Shown piece by piece: positions 32,498 through 44,825 of a stretch of 64,000 bases of DNA; positions within the stretch are counted from its first letter, which is position 1, and the number at the start of each line of letters is the position of its first letter. The notes beneath the pieces are model-generated. The model did no database searches, was not told where the DNA came from, and saw only the letters and a list, made by a program, of their open reading frames with translations. Origin of the DNA: Branchiostoma floridae (taxonomy: Eukaryota; Chordata; Leptocardii; Amphioxiformes; Branchiostomatidae); NCBI RefSeq assembly GCF_000003815.2, contig NC_049997.1, forward strand, positions 1,920,829 through 1,984,828. Direction: 5' to 3'. A program made the position numbers and the translations under genes.

Positions 32498-33423
32498 GTA
32501 AGTACGAGCTTTGTTTCACCTTTGCCACAAAGGTTATGTTAGCGGTACCGTTTGTTTGTAACGATGTAAGTTGAATAGCGTTACTGGAGAAGCTATGAAT
32601 GGAATGTTGTCAAACGTGGTCTGTGGAAAGTAGTTGGAAAGAATAAACTGTGAGACTAGTGAACGGAGCCATGCAAAGAGAGATCGAGAGACTCAGTCTG
32701 CTTGTTAGCCGTTCTATTGCACCTAGTGACACATTACCGGTAAATCCAGAACAAAGATACAAAAGCAAGAAGCTCTGCTACAATATCATGGTCACACGAC
32801 AAATTGAACTTGACATTCGTCTTCCCAACACTTATCAACATACCAAATACCATTAAATGGTATTTGTAACCATTACAATCGATACATACAGTGGTTCTAA
32901 AGTTATGTTGACCAAGCTTGTCCGGAAAGAAACAAGTGACCGTAGGTAACGTGCTCTGTGGCGTAATTATAGTTTATGTCGATCGGTTGTGTTGTTTTCT
33001 GTGGTGTGTGAAATGGTGTTATTATCGCAGCCAGAAAACATCGCATCGACTTATACCAAAAACGTACTTAAAAGCTGAACGAACCTATCACTGCCAAATG
33101 TAAAAAACAGTCCTGTACGATCTACATCAAAATCAGCGTCACAAATAACGATACCAAAAGGGAAAAATCACAGCCATTCACAACGGACAACTGACACCGA
33201 AACAAGCGTGCAAGCAGTTAAGTAGAGATAAATATCATGTTCAAAATAGCATCCAAGTACCTACTCAAGAACTAGTTGCTGTCGTCTAAACCACCCATAA
33301 TAGAATAGCCAGCTGTTGTATCACAACAACCCCAAAGGTACCAACAGGTGATAAACAATTATCACACCGTTCAACCTGTCATCTGTTCAACCAAAACAGT
33401 ACTAACTCTATCGTTTACGACTA
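32498..33423. other. Intron 3 start; nothing recognised
   Basis: Short open frames only. No shared repeats noticed. Confidence 0.4.
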
Positions 33424-33447
33424 AGGCCATGTTGATTTGATTAGCAT
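33424..33447. repeat. Solo end of the AAGGCCATGTTGATTTGATT family
   Basis: TAAGGCCATGTTGATTTGAT matches the termini at 23755 and 46778. I found no partner end nearby. Confidence 0.6.
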
Positions 33448-34194
33448 TCATGCTTTTCTCAACTGATGCTTCAGACTGCGGACCTAAAAATATAGGCATT
33501 AGGTAGGAATCGTTCTTGTATTCCAACCGAAGTGATCCTGCATACAATGCAAAACTGGAATGCATCAGGAGTCATATGACACTTGATTTTCAATACTATA
33601 TTTTGATGATACAAAAATGCAAGATTTCCGTATGTCCCAGTGACAATTACTTGACCAGGCATCAGTGAGCATCTAAAATATCCAAAGGTTTCCTTTATTC
33701 TATTTCTACTTTGAAGGATGATAAAGCAACGTAGGGGTCTACGAAGCAATTAAGACCGTGACGACCTATTCCTACCCACTCAATAGCAACGCATCACATA
33801 TAGCATCACAACACAGATAAGGACTTTAGGTGTCACCATGCCGACCGATGAGTTAGTTGCTTGAGGCATCAATAACAAATAATATGATTACAGCATAAGG
33901 GTTTTCGAGGATGAAATGCAGACACGCCTACAACGTCACAGATTCCGTTCGAGTTCAAAGACTGCTGCTTTTTTTCGTAGCAAGGCGACTGAAGCGGCTG
34001 GAAAGGTCTCTATTCATGTAAAATTAGAGATATTAGCATCCCTTGCAACCTTCAGAGCCTGACGCATGTGCGAGCCGGTAAAAATCCTAGCCACTACAAT
34101 AGCTATAGTGATAGCATAGCTCCAGATGTTTTGTTTATCCATAGGTTTGTAATAGTATCTAGTCTTTAATATTCAATACAATACTACAGAATCA
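33448..34194. other. Intron sequence; nothing recognised
   Basis: No gene, and no repeat shared with the rest of the window. Confidence 0.4.
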
Positions 34195-34245
34195 CCGCAT
34201 TTAGCCCATTTGGGCAAGAACATGCAAATAAAGAAATTACATTAT
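34195..34245 (+). repeat. LINE 3' terminus, second copy
   Basis: GCATTTAGCCCATTTGGGCA then AGAACATGCAAATAAAG repeats the string at about 17988-18025. Confidence 0.6.
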
Positions 34246-35257
34246 ACTTCCCGCGACCCAACCTCTACTTTCAGAATAGGTTTCTACGACTGCCCTGTCG
34301 GCTATCAGCAGACCGTGACAAATAATGCAATCATAAACCAGTTCCAAAAATCAAGTCCCAAAGCCGCTTATGGGGTCTAGGTACTGGACGTTGGGCCAGT
34401 TGTCTGGACGACTTACGCACCATTTTGAGCGTCTATTTCAGACAGCATTTCAGCGTAAAACAAAACAAATTTGACAACCTGAAAAAAAACACAGGCACGT
34501 GGCGTGAGAAAACAGATACTTCCACGCTCTACATGCCCTGATGTGATGTGTTATTTTGTTTCGTGTAAAATTCTGCAGAAATCCCCATGATTATGAAAAG
34601 TGACAGGTGTTTCCGTGGGAAAATCGTCTGGCATTTCATAAAGACGATGATAAAATTTTTCATGTTTCGAATTTAACATTCCTCCACGTAATTATTGTCT
34701 TCATGGTCAATTTGAAAGGAATGCGTATTGTCAACGCAGCATCCCAGAGTGCAGAGTGAGGCCTGAAAACACCTGGTGATATTTGGCGCAATTCCGAAAT
34801 TTGGCGATAGAAAACATACTGCGCTCTGTTGAAATATCGCTACGGTCATTTAATACGAGAAGTACTGCGGTAACGTTACAACACAATTTGCAAGAAGATC
34901 AGGTGAAATGTATGACTAAATACTATTTAGTCATTGTGCTGGATACAACTAGAGAACTAAAAAGTATCGGCCCCAAAAATGAAAAAGGTCGGTAGCGCCA
35001 ACGCCCCGAAAATACAGAAAGCGAGGACATTGGAAAGGAGAATTATAAAGTCAAGTTGTCGTGCATATGGGGAATACGTGCCAAGACATATTTATCATAA
35101 GTCCATTCAGAAGTCAATAATTAAACTGGCTACTCACACAGAAATAGTTTGCCTAGTCTCCAAGCAGACGTGTCATTTGGATGACAAAAGAGAAGAATTT
35201 GGCCAAATAGGGACAAATAAGTTGCCATATGGGATCTCAGTCAGTCTTTTACAGTCT
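34246..35257. other. Intron sequence; nothing recognised
   Basis: Open frames at 34783-34995 and 34979-35374 carry no known domains and overlap repeats downstream. Confidence 0.4.
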
Positions 35258-35331
35258 GTCCAGCTATCACGGTTCACTCTTACTAGAGTCTTTGTCCAGC
35301 TATCACGGTTCACTCTTACTAGAGTCTTAGG
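35258..35331. repeat. 36-bp tandem duplication
   Basis: GTCCAGCTATCACGGTTCAC TCTTACTAGAGTCTT occurs twice in a row with no visible differences. Confidence 0.92.
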
Positions 35332-35399
35332 CCATGGTCCTCTATTACGATTCCACCGGACCGGAGTCTGGTAGCGCGGCTCTGTATACCGGCCGTCGC

Positions 35400-35515
35400 A
35401 ATGAAAGAATAAATGAATTGACGAATGAATGAATGAATGAATGAATGAAGACATCTATTGCCCAACCGAGCTAAGTACAGGTCACAAAAGAGACAGAACA
35501 ATAATAATAGTATCA
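35400..35515 (-). repeat. LINE or SINE 3' tail with (GAAT)n
   Basis: On the - strand the sequence CTTAGCTCGGTTGGGCAATA runs into GATGTCTTCATTCATTCATTC, i.e. a (TTCA)n tail at 35423-35449. Tandem short repeats directly after such a sequence are typical of CR1-like LINE or SINE 3' ends. The body is not identifiable. Confidence 0.5.
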
Positions 35516-38427
35516 TAGGCCTATGATGTTCGATATTGTTGTGAGGGGAGGGGGAGGATCATTGATGTAGTGCAGGAGACAACAGAAAGAACATCTCGTG
35601 ATTAAAAGATTAATTACCAGATGCAAGAGTCTTTGACATATGATAAATAACTCGACACAAAAATGGAACATGAGTGTACAGGTTGTAACGTTACATGCAT
35701 TAGCAAATATTTGTCTATACCTACTAGATTTGATGGTCTGTCGATCTTTTGTTCTCGAACGATGAAAATGAATTTTTAAATAGGCGCGCGAAAGGACCGG
35801 AGTGACTGATTCACATGTAGATAAGCATCAACAGGACGAAATAAGCTGAAAGCTCATTGTTTCCCTATGTCCTTTTCATTCTAGTTATCAGGAAAGTGTA
35901 CAGTATTACCTTTATGCTTGTGATTTTTCTATCGTAGCTTTTCAGAAGATGCCACTTTCTCGAAGGGCCAAGGATCGAACTTTCGGTTCTACTTACGCGG
36001 CTTTCTAAAAACGACACAGACAATGTAGATCACATTATTCTCTTAAGTTATAACATACGGCGAACACCGGGTTACGGTTTGACCCCGTTGCATGGGTGCC
36101 TGTGATACAAAAGTGACCCCAGACCTACATAATGTTTTAGCATCTACCAGGTCTGTGTTTGTTTCCTCTGATAATTTACTGTACTTTGTTCACTTGTGGT
36201 TTTGTGTGTGATAAAGAGTACATGATTATCAAAAATAATGCAGCAGAACACGACAGAGATCGAGAAATATGCGTAATCAGCAGGAAAAGGCGAAGAGAGT
36301 CTGATAAAGACTCCATGAAAAGTTGATTGATCGGTACTTTGTAAAATTGAATCTTATTACAGGACTTGTAGAACTGGAACTGGTCGTAACTTCTTGCTTT
36401 TCCAGAGCGCGCTTAAATTTCTTTAGACCACACACATTGTAAATGGGGGGGGGGGGCTTTATACATCGGGGTTGACCCGAGTGGTATTAACTACGCATGG
36501 GCTTTGGTCAGGTATGCTCGAAAGTGATCACCCGGCAGAATTCAGCTGGGAGCCATAGCCGGTTTATTCCACTTTGGTTTGATGTCCCTCCAGGGAATAA
36601 GTTCAGAATGATGCTTCAATATTCAAACATTACTTATTCAAAGTAGCGATGGAATGTTATTCAAAGTAGCGATGGAATGTGACAGAAAGTGCTGTCATAC
36701 AAAAGTTCAGCTGAATTGAAGTCGGCCACATCATAACAAACAAAACGGAATGACAAAAATGTCATGGTACTGTTTCAGTGTATTTTGAGTATCGAGATCG
36801 AAAGCGGGATGACTCTGAATTGGACCTGAGATTTTTGTCAGTTCTGATAAACGTTAGCTTAAGCCGTCAAGACCTGCACAAAGGAGTGGAAATACGATAA
36901 ATTGGCAGAACCTATGAACCAAAGTTATGAACATCTTACATGATGGGCCTAGAGATCAGGGGTATCATTGGGAAACTCAATTGGAACTAGAAAGGAGTAA
37001 TCAGGGAGAGAGCTTAAGCAGATTAATCCGTTAGGATCAAGTAGGGGCAACACGGATTACGAGAAAGAAAGGCTCCTTTTCAGAAAGAGGTGCAGACAAT
37101 CAGGTGGTTTCTCATGAACTTGTGGAACGTGTGGTGGGATCGTTTGGGGAAAGCATTGTTAGGTAAATAAGTGTAACTAAATTAGGGCCGAGCCACTGGG
37201 AAACTGAAGTCTAGCTCGGGTCGTAAGAGGTTTCTTTGTTTCTGTCTTTCTTCCATTGTTCCTTTTGATCGTCGTAGCGCCGTAGTCCGGGAACGGCACC
37301 AAGATCATGTTAAAACCTCAGACTCAGAGTAATTTACCCCTGCAATACCAACCGTACTACCGGTGCGATGGCCAAGTAGGAAGCCGGACTAGCCCCCTAC
37401 TGTAGCCTATAGTGATTGCACAAAGCAGCAGTGTGTGGCCCAGGTCACCATTTGGTGCGGGAATGACTTGAACTTAACCGTCACTTAATGTATATGTCAA
37501 TATGACCTGTGTGTCTTTCTGCTGGACACGTTAGTCATGCAGGCTTTCCGGCTGAACTTACACCACATTTGGGCCTTCTTACAGTTGTACAGTATTCACT
37601 ATCACAATGGCTTCCCCTGCCGTAATACATCAGCCATACATGATGTTCGAAGTTCAAAGTGCTAGAACTGCCAACATCAAAGAAGGACGATTAACTATAA
37701 TAACGTCTAGAGGGTATGCATGCCCTTTTCCGTTGAGCGTTACGGGCTATGTTGATTCTCCTTTAATCGTACATTTTAGAGTGTATCACATGCTGTAACA
37801 CGCAATGAGACAACTGAAACACGCACTTTTTTTTTAGATTGACGGGTTGTTTAAAGGTGAGTTCACACTTGCGTATATATTCAAGTCCGTTCTAGATCCG
37901 TATAGAAGTTTTAAGCAGATTAAAACATGCTCATCAGAAAACTTGAAAATAATAGAAATTGGACGAATGTAGCCAGATAACATACCAGCGAAGGAAGCTA
38001 GTTGCAAAGCACACTCGTCGGCCAGCTAACTCCTCTTGCATGTTATGTGTGAATATTTGTCCAGTTTCTACCATTTTTCCAGTAACCTGCTGTGGATTCT
38101 GGTACCATGGTAGAGGCTAAGACATGAGCGACAACTACGTACCTGTTGATAGTTACTGACCTATGGTGCTTTTATCAAAAACCTATCACTTTCCCTTCTT
38201 CACACATTAGTAAGGCTCACCAATGTTTCTAATAATATTTCCAATTATACATTTCAATTATTCGTTTCTTAAAACATCCCGGCCGGGCCCCGGTTTGGAA
38301 ATGCGACCTAAGCCGAAACCGAACGCTTGCCGACTGAGCCGAATACCAGCCGACTAAAGCCGACCTAGCTCCCGAATCATTCTTCAACATATTGGGAGAG
38401 AGTCGGGAGGCCATGTCCGGCTATGTG
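35516..38427. other. Intron sequence with minor repeats
   Basis: A G-run lies at 36446-36456. TTATTCAAAGTAGCGATGGA is directly duplicated at 36634-36680. At 37852-37890 TTTAAAGGTGAGTTCACACT TGCGTATATATTCAAGT resembles the left end of the TTAA elements, a possible solo terminus. The 63-codon frame at 37607-37798 has no known domain. Confidence 0.45.
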
Positions 38428-39500
38428 TAAAGCCCGGTCACAAGAATCGTACGATGTCCTTGCGATGGCATATTCCGCACATCGCATGATGATCGCAGCT
38501 AAATCGCAATCAAATTCAGCCATCGCAGGGCATCGGATGATGTTCAAAATTTTTCCAGCGTCGTACGATTTTTCACTTGTGTTTCTTCTGTATATATAAT
38601 GGTTTATTTGGCAAGCATATCATACGGATCGCAGCCTTGCGGCTGAATTGAGGTAATGGCATTACATTCAGCACAGTTATCACATCATACAATATAAACG
38701 ATACAATTCCTAGCACATTAAGATAAGAAGCAAGGTTTAAAATATCTATAAATGAATTACACGATTAAAAAACTAATATTGCACATTCAATTAATCGTAA
38801 TTTTCCATCATATTGCACTAAGGTACATACGCAGTGGGTAAAGAGCAGCAAACAGGTCAGTTCGGAATTCAGATGTGCTTTTGCATCAGTACTAAGATGA
38901 ATTTAGCAGTCTGACAAGGAAAGGAATGCTGCTGTTATGGTACCGGGCAGTTCTAGTGAGAACAGAGTTCAGATTATTAAAAGTTCTGGTGAGACGGCCG
39001 CTGATCTCGCCACGGGACGGTGGAAGCCAGTCACGGTAGAGGGGAGAGCTTAACAGTCTGAGTCCGAACTTTCTACATAACAGGGTCCGTCTCGCCTCAA
39101 GTGTCGGGAGGTTGAGTTGTTGGCAGTATAGCCGCCTGACCACTTTTGTGCTTCTCTAACCAACCAAATGTGGACCTAGCTGTTGAATACTTTCCTTTGA
39201 TGTCTTTTACTGAAAAGAAATCAAAAGAAACAAGTACAAATCAAGTACAAGCATGGTTATATCGGCCTTCAGCCCTATTTTCGTCATAGGAGGCTCCCCG
39301 ATTTACTATGATTCACCTGCGATTGACGCAGGTACGCTCTTATGACCTCTTTGTACGATGCACTACGATTCTTGTGACCACGGCTTCATATGTCTAAACC
39401 ATTGCTTCCGATTCTTCCCCGACTTACGACGTACTGCGCTCATACCGCGCATAAAACCTCCATCGCAGTCAATCGTACGATTCTTGTGACCGGGGCTTAA
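38428..39500. mobile_element. GGTCACAAGAATCGTACGAT MITE, copy 1, interrupted by a LINE tail
   Basis: The element starts AAGCCCGGTCACAAGAATCG at about 38430 and ends with the complement CGTACGATTCTTGTGACCGG GGCTT at 39498. Between the ends lie CGATG-rich arms. A second, inverted copy at 40135-42181 matches both halves. A 531-bp LINE 3' end sits at 38595-39125, with GTATA on both sides. The other copy keeps the single-GTATA empty site. No transposase is present. Confidence 0.8.
38595..39125 (-). pseudogene. 5'-truncated LINE 3' end inserted in the MITE
   Basis: On the - strand the insert begins in an ORF2 C-terminus: L-N-L-P-T-L-E-A-R-R-T-L-L-C-R-K-F, then R-T-A-R-Y-H-N-S-S-I-P-F-L-V-R-L-L-N, ending at the stop at 38892-38894. 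These are standard for CR1-like LINE tails of marine invertebrates. The 3' UTR continues to GCTTGCCAAATAAACCATTA followed by a short TA repeat. The insertion is flanked by GTATA (38590-38594 and 39126-39130), with the empty site preserved near 42010-42015 on the other strand. Confidence 0.85.
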
Positions 39501-39547
39501 CCGGGGCTTTAGGCAAAGATGTTAAAAATGATAACAGTTATACATGT

Positions 39548-40085
39548 ATAATGAGATACAATTAATCAAATACTGGCACCGTCTAGCAAACTTACTCGAA
39601 GATGCTTTACTCCGTGAAGCATATATGATGTTTTACTTTCCGGTGAATACGATTGGACGAATTACGTAACTGATATTCTAAACTATAATGTTTTTGGGCA
39701 TGTATGGACAAACCCGAGGTTGTATCATGTTGATATGCTAACCGGCCAATTACGACTGCGTTTGCAGAATAGAATGGCATTCTTCTATCTAGAATAACTC
39801 AAAACTTTCCATTTATTCTACGCTAAAGGAAAGATACCGACAAAAGAAGTATCTTTCAAATGTACACAGTTTTGAACTTCGTAGAGCAATCACAAAGATA
39901 AGAATCTGTAGTCACAAACTAAATATAGAAGCCGGAAGATATACTAAAATTCCACGTGACCAGAAGTTTTGTCCATTCTGCCCAAATGAGATCGAAGACG
40001 AACGTCACTTTGTTATGGATTGTTCACGATATAATGATAAACGCAAGGTTCTCTGGCATTCCCTCACAAATTGTTAGGGTGATAG
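39548..40085 (+). pseudogene. LINE ORF2 C-terminal fragment between the two MITE copies
   Basis: The frame K-Y-W-H-R-L-A-N-L-L-E-D-A-L-L-R-E-A-Y shifts near 39640 to G-E-Y-D-W-T-N-Y-V-T-D-I-L and then L-T-G-Q-L-R-L. After further decay it resumes with E-A-G-R-Y-T-K-I-P-R-D-Q-K-F-C-P-F-C-P and I-E-D-E-R-H-F-V-M-D-C-S-R-Y at about 39940-40035. This is the region from the RT thumb to the zinc-knuckle tail of a LINE, with at least two frameshifts. It occupies the whole space between inverted MITE copies, so it may have been carried or trapped by them. Confidence 0.75.
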
Positions 40086-40134
40086 AACGATTTCTGACGG
40101 TCACTTCTCCGGCAATTGAGGACATGCCTGCTCT

Positions 40135-42181
40135 TAGGCCCCGGTCACAAGAATCGTACGATTGACTGCGATGGAGGTTTTATGCGCGATATAAGCGCAG
40201 TACGTCGTAAGTCGGGGAAGAATCGGAAGCAATGGTTTAGACATATGAAGCCGTGGTCACAAGAATCGTAGTGCATCGTACGATGAGGTCATAAGAGCGT
40301 ACCTGCGTCAATAGCAGGTGAATCATAGTAAATCGGAGAGCCTCCTATGACGAAAATAGAGCTGAAATGGATTTTGAACATGTTCAAAATTTCTCCATCG
40401 TCGTAAGATTTTTATTGCCCCCATAGCAAACTTCATTACGGCCATTTTTTTCTACTGATGAAGTTTAAGATTCATAAATTTTCAGCATGTGGTGATGGTT
40501 TCAGTTTCCCCTGATATTGTCGTTGTTGACGAAAAAGGAAACTAGAGTTCCACGACCCCATACCTTCGCCAAATAATCCTACCTTTCTTTACAACTGCTG
40601 CTTTAATTGTTTATCATTGATTATGCAAATAAGGTTCTAATTTACATAAATTGTATCAGTTGATCATCTCCTCTACCAGACACCAGACGTACACAATCTA
40701 TGTTAAGAAAGAAGGCTTTTATCGCATTTTCTGATAATTTATGCAAATGAGACCCTCATTTGCATAATTCATGTTCAACGATGTTCACCTGTACATAACT
40801 TCCAAATGCTACAAGTAAGAAGTTACTGTCATTTACGACAATAAAGTTGTAGCATTTTCTCATTAATTATGCAAATTAGGTATTTATTTTGCATAATATA
40901 TATCAATCAATATTCTTCTCCTTCTCAGTTACAGGTGTCACATGTTGCAATGGTCCCATACTGGAACTGAGCATGTTCATAAAATTTCATAATTAATTAT
41001 GCAAATTAGATAAATATTTGCATAATTAATATGTCATTATATGAAGCATCACTTAAGCTATCCACATACCAAAATTCATAACAATTCGTTAACCTCTTTT
41101 TGAGTTATTCCCTTTTAAAGTCTGACACTAAACCTGCTCTGCAGTTCCAAAACAAGCCGCTAGGGGGCCCAAACATACACCACCTACTCTCGGCATCAAG
41201 AGCTATCTACCACTAAAAAATCATGGCCATAGCATGTTCAGAACTTGAGATATCAAACCAGGAAGTTCTGCTGCAGTACCATAACAGGTTGCTAGGGGGC
41301 CCAAAATCTAATCGTTTCTAGGTCTCACCAAGACCTACTCACATACCGAATATCAATACAATCCATCCAGGCGTTCTTGAGTTATTCTGGTCTTCTACAT
41401 ACATACATACATACAAACAAACGCTACCCAAAATATAACCTTCTTGGCGAAGGTAACTATATCAGTTGTAACTGTTCACTGTAGCAACCCGAGAACAGCG
41501 CGCCCGTAGAAGAGCCTGCATTCAAGGCGATATTTACCACGTGGCAGATTCAGTATCACGCATAGGTGATGCATGCATTTGTTTGATGGCTACATACACG
41601 TGGGTTCATAATTAGATCAGATCAGATCTCATCTCTCGCCTGTCTCGCCTGTCTCGGGTCAGTTTACCATAAGTAACCATGGGGAAAACAGAAAGGCGGG
41701 CTTATGATAAAATGTTTATGATATGATTTTTGTCTGATGACATTTTTTTCTTGATAGCATATCCTCACAAAAAAACGCAAAATATGATTTTCGAAAAAGC
41801 TTGACTCGTAGAGCCGGCAAGAAGGTCGATATAACCATGCTTGTACTTGATTTGAACCTATGTTTGTAATACCATGTTGTTATGGTTTCTTTTGATTTTT
41901 TTCAGTAAAAGACATCATAGTATTATAGTAGTATAGTAGGATAGTATTCAACAGCTAGGTCCACATTTGGTTGGTTAGAGAAGCACAAAAGTGGTCAGGC
42001 GGCTATACAGAAGAAACACAAGTGAAAAATCGTACGACGCTGGAAAAATTTTGAACATCATCCGATGCCCTGCGATGGCTGATTTTGATTACGATACAGC
42101 TGCGATTCACTGCGATCATCGTGCGATGTGCGGAATATGCCATCGCAAGGACGTCGTAAGATTCTTGTGACCGGGGCTTTA
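40135..42181. mobile_element. GGTCACAAGAATCGTACGAT MITE, copy 2 (inverted), with a 1.4-kb insertion
   Basis: The left end (40138, GCCCCGGTCACAAGAATCGT) equals the right end of copy 1 inverted, and the right end (to 42181) equals the left end of copy 1 inverted. Matching arms are 40135-40366 and 41822-42181. Between them lie an extra inverted fragment of the terminal region (40380-40415) and the octamer element 40541-41454 with flanks. So this copy has been invaded too, but its GTATA site is uninterrupted. Confidence 0.75.
40541..41454 (-). mobile_element. 0.9-kb octamer-palindrome element, copy 1
   Basis: Read on the - strand it starts TACCTTCGCCAAGAAGGTTA and ends TTGGCGAAGGTATGGGGTCG TGGAACTCTAGT. 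Copies 2 (49301-50277) and 3 (52702-53610) have the same ends and order of parts: a GGTATGTGGGTAG module, ACTGCAGCGGAACTTC-type string, then four or five palindromes of the form ATTATGCAAATNAGG...CCTNATTTGCATAAT. The TACCTTCGCC/GGCGAAGGTA pair gives short inverted ends. No protein is encoded; superfamily unknown. Confidence 0.75.
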
Positions 42182-43035
42182 CGAAATATTAGACATATGT
42201 CAGTATAAAACACGTGGGTGCGTTATACACAGTTAATGCTATGTTCTGTTATAACTTATTATATCAAGAAGGTTGATTCATAAAGCAAAATTTTTGCTGA
42301 TGTAATGAGTGGCACCATAATATAGGTCATTCTGTGACATATTTGACTTGACTTATTCATATACATGTAAAGGAAAGACGGCTTCTTGTACATGTATAAC
42401 TTTTCTAGCCGTCAGAGAGTTTTACCTTCAAGTTGCTTCTGTGTACTATTGTAGTGCAAAAATAGTGCAAAGATTTCAATATGTGTTGTATTTGGATAGG
42501 GTGTTGTCTTTTTCCTTTTTCTAGCTGTGCAAGCACGGTGATTTATTCATAAAATGACAATGGTGATAACAAGCTACTTTCCTTAGGAATACTTGCTAAT
42601 GATTCTTTTTGTTATTAAACAGACAAGAATAGACGAATGTTAAAGTTTTTTTGTAAACCTAGCAACAAATCTGCCTTCGTCATTTATACTTACTAATAAG
42701 TGCCTGTAAAGATAGACTCGATGATCAGTTGAAAACCGAAAGGTACTGCAGAAAAAAAATTGTTTTGATGACAATCTTTGACGTGGTTTTCAACATTATT
42801 TCAGATATCTTCACCGTACCAAACTTATGTCAAGAATATTTGATTGTAAGTTCATCTGTGGCAGTAGTCAACATTATGTTACACTTCCGGTCCGGATGTG
42901 TGGCGTAGGCTTTGAATTAGAATTGCAGGGGTGTTTTTGTCAAGAGATTCCAAACAGGATAACTGCAGAAAGAAACGACGGATTGACATCATTTTAGCAA
43001 TGCGGGTAGGTTAGGCAAAGATGTTCATATACGAT
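42182..43035. other. Intron sequence; nothing recognised
   Basis: AT-rich, no repeats shared with elsewhere noticed. Confidence 0.4.
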
Positions 43036-43330
43036 ATACATGTTATGCAAATGAGGACCTAATTTTCATAATTAATGTGGAAGTTTTCTAATTCCATTAT
43101 TTCAATAACTGGACTTCAATAAATGTAACACATGTATATTATGATAGATGGAACATAAGCAGATACAAATATGCTAATGAGGAACTGACTTGCATAATAT
43201 ATGCAGTAATTGCTTAATGATGAATAATGTGAATTTTATACTTGTGACATGTGTATGTTAGTCAATGATGAACATCACCATGCATAAATCATGTAAATGT
43301 GCCAGACATTTGCATAAAATTTACAAAAGC
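43036..43330. repeat. Diverged ATGCAAAT palindrome units
   Basis: TTATGCAAATGAGGACCTAA TTTTCATAATTAATG at 43043 and further decayed copies near 43170-43200 and 43285-43325 match the palindrome core of the 0.9-kb elements. This looks like an old partial copy. Confidence 0.6.
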
Positions 43331-43379
43331 TCTAAATATTTCATGGAAGTATGAGGTAGCCAAACTCTAGTTCGCATTT

Positions 43380-43575
43380 TACTTAACGTAATTCGTAGTG
43401 AGGGTGCGAAAATTTACCGTAAACCGTAGCCTGTGCATTTCACGTAAAGCGTAATCAAGCGTAAAATTTTCCCGTAAAACGTAATCCTTGATGATGATAC
43501 CTTGATGATACCTTAATCACGCCTAAAATGTTCCGTAAATCGTAATCTGGCCTCACGTTTCTCGTAACTTGTACC
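43380..43575. repeat. CGTAAA-CGTAATC short repeat array
   Basis: Degenerate units around CGTAAANCGTAATC recur at least eight times in 200 bp, followed by GATGATACCTTGATGATACC, itself a short duplication. Confidence 0.6.
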
Positions 43576-43599
43576 GTAGTTTAACAGCTAATATCCCCC

Positions 43600-44190
43600 C
43601 TCAAAATACAGGAAATGGCGTTTCAGATGTACAAGATTTCAAAATTTTGTTGGCAACCGGCGGCCTTTCACCTTCGGCCATCGACATGTTGAAAATATGT
43701 AGGGGGCGTCGCCCTCAAAAAAGTTTTTTGCTAATAGAAATGTCATTAAACTTAGCTTATTCTGCCAGCAAACTTAGCCCATGATAATGCAGGAAATAGC
43801 GTTTTAGACTAAGAGGGGAAATATTTCAAAATTTTCATATTTCTTTTTGCGACTCCTCGCCCCTCCGGCGCTCCAGATGCCGAAAGGCGTTAGGGATATG
43901 ATGGGGCGGTGTACCCTCAAACACTTTTTTGTCGTATGTAGAAATGTCATCCTATTTAGCTTTATGTGATAGCCAGCAAGATTTTGCCCAGAAAAGGTCA
44001 AGAAATGGCGTTTCAGAGGGTCAGGGTGTCAAAATTTGCTCGAACCTCACTTGCGACGCCTTGTGCACCGCGCTCGACATGGTAACGTTAGGTCGAAACC
44101 CCGATCTTATTGAATATGCCATTAACTAAGCTTTGTCTGTCAGCGAAATTTTCTCCTTAAATTGTAGGAAATAGCTTTTCAGAACCGGCC
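43600..44190. repeat. Diverged tandem repeat, unit about 180-210 bp
   Basis: The landmark GGAAATGGCGTTTCAGA, with variants, recurs at about 43612, 43792, 44000 and 44167. Each time it is followed by CAAAATTT, a Gly/Arg-rich-codon-like GC patch with CCTTCGGC or GCGACGCC, CCCTCAAAAAAG and AGAAATGTCAT. Units are heavily diverged. Confidence 0.6.
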
Positions 44191-44279
44191 TTCGTGAATT
44201 TAACGTAAAGCGTTGTCAGGACCCCCCATGAAGACCCTAAAATCTACCGGTTGTGTTTCAGACGGCACCCCCTAATCTG

Positions 44280-44385
44280 TCATCTCAAGGAGGTTTAAAA
44301 AAAGTCTTTTTTTTAACCTCCTTGCAGTCCTTGGTCATCTCAAGGAGGTTGAATAGGACTAGTGTTCAACCTCCTTGGTCATCTC
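44280..44385. repeat. Two CAAGGAGGTT hairpins in tandem
   Basis: TCATCTCAAGGAGGTT...AACCTCCTTG occurs twice (44280-44330 and 44335-44381), with different loops, separated by GTCCTTGG. It is the same inverted motif as 4612-4640. Confidence 0.75.
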
Positions 44386-44574
44386 AATATCTGCTTGGAG
44401 ATGTCATTTGTTGACCTTTGCCCTCTGTCACGGTTCCTCTTGTCTTGTGCTCTGTAGTCGACTTTCTTGTGTCAACGGCACTCAAGACAACGTTAACCAG
44501 TTGTACCTCATCCAATGTCACCATTTGTTTAACTTTAAGTATGTCGTGTCATCACTGCTCGCAAGTAGGTGTGA

Positions 44575-44740
44575 TGTAAATTATGTTGTTGTTGTTGTTG
44601 TCTCTGTAATCCGCTTGGTTCGTCGGATAATGGTCACACGTGCTGTCTTTTCTCTCTCACTACTCACTGTGCTTCTTTCTCCTGTGTACTTCTCTCGCTG
44701 CTTATATCTGGGAGTTTTCCAGGCAAAATACAATTGATTA
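44575..44740 (-). repeat. LINE 3' end with (GTT)n, second copy
   Basis: A GTT run at 44586-44600 followed by GTCTCTGTAATCCGCTTGGT and GGTCACACGTGCTGTCTTTT parallels 5299-5395, where the same order borders a LINE ORF on the - strand. Confidence 0.55.
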
Positions 44741-44825
44741 ATTAATACAAGCGTTCGGGGAACTCAACCTTCGTGAAATGGGTGAGGGTGTGGTGGTTTG
44801 AGGGTGTTTTTTATAGACATCTCAG

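Noticed and set aside
33005-33025. Alternative exon ending GTGAAATG|GTGTTA that could also supply the split Trp codon
   Set aside because: The upstream peptide has no RFX4 similarity, whereas 32437-32497 matches the RFX4 linker.
37607-37798. 63-codon frame starting ACAATGGCT
   Set aside because: Good start context but no recognised family and no following exon.
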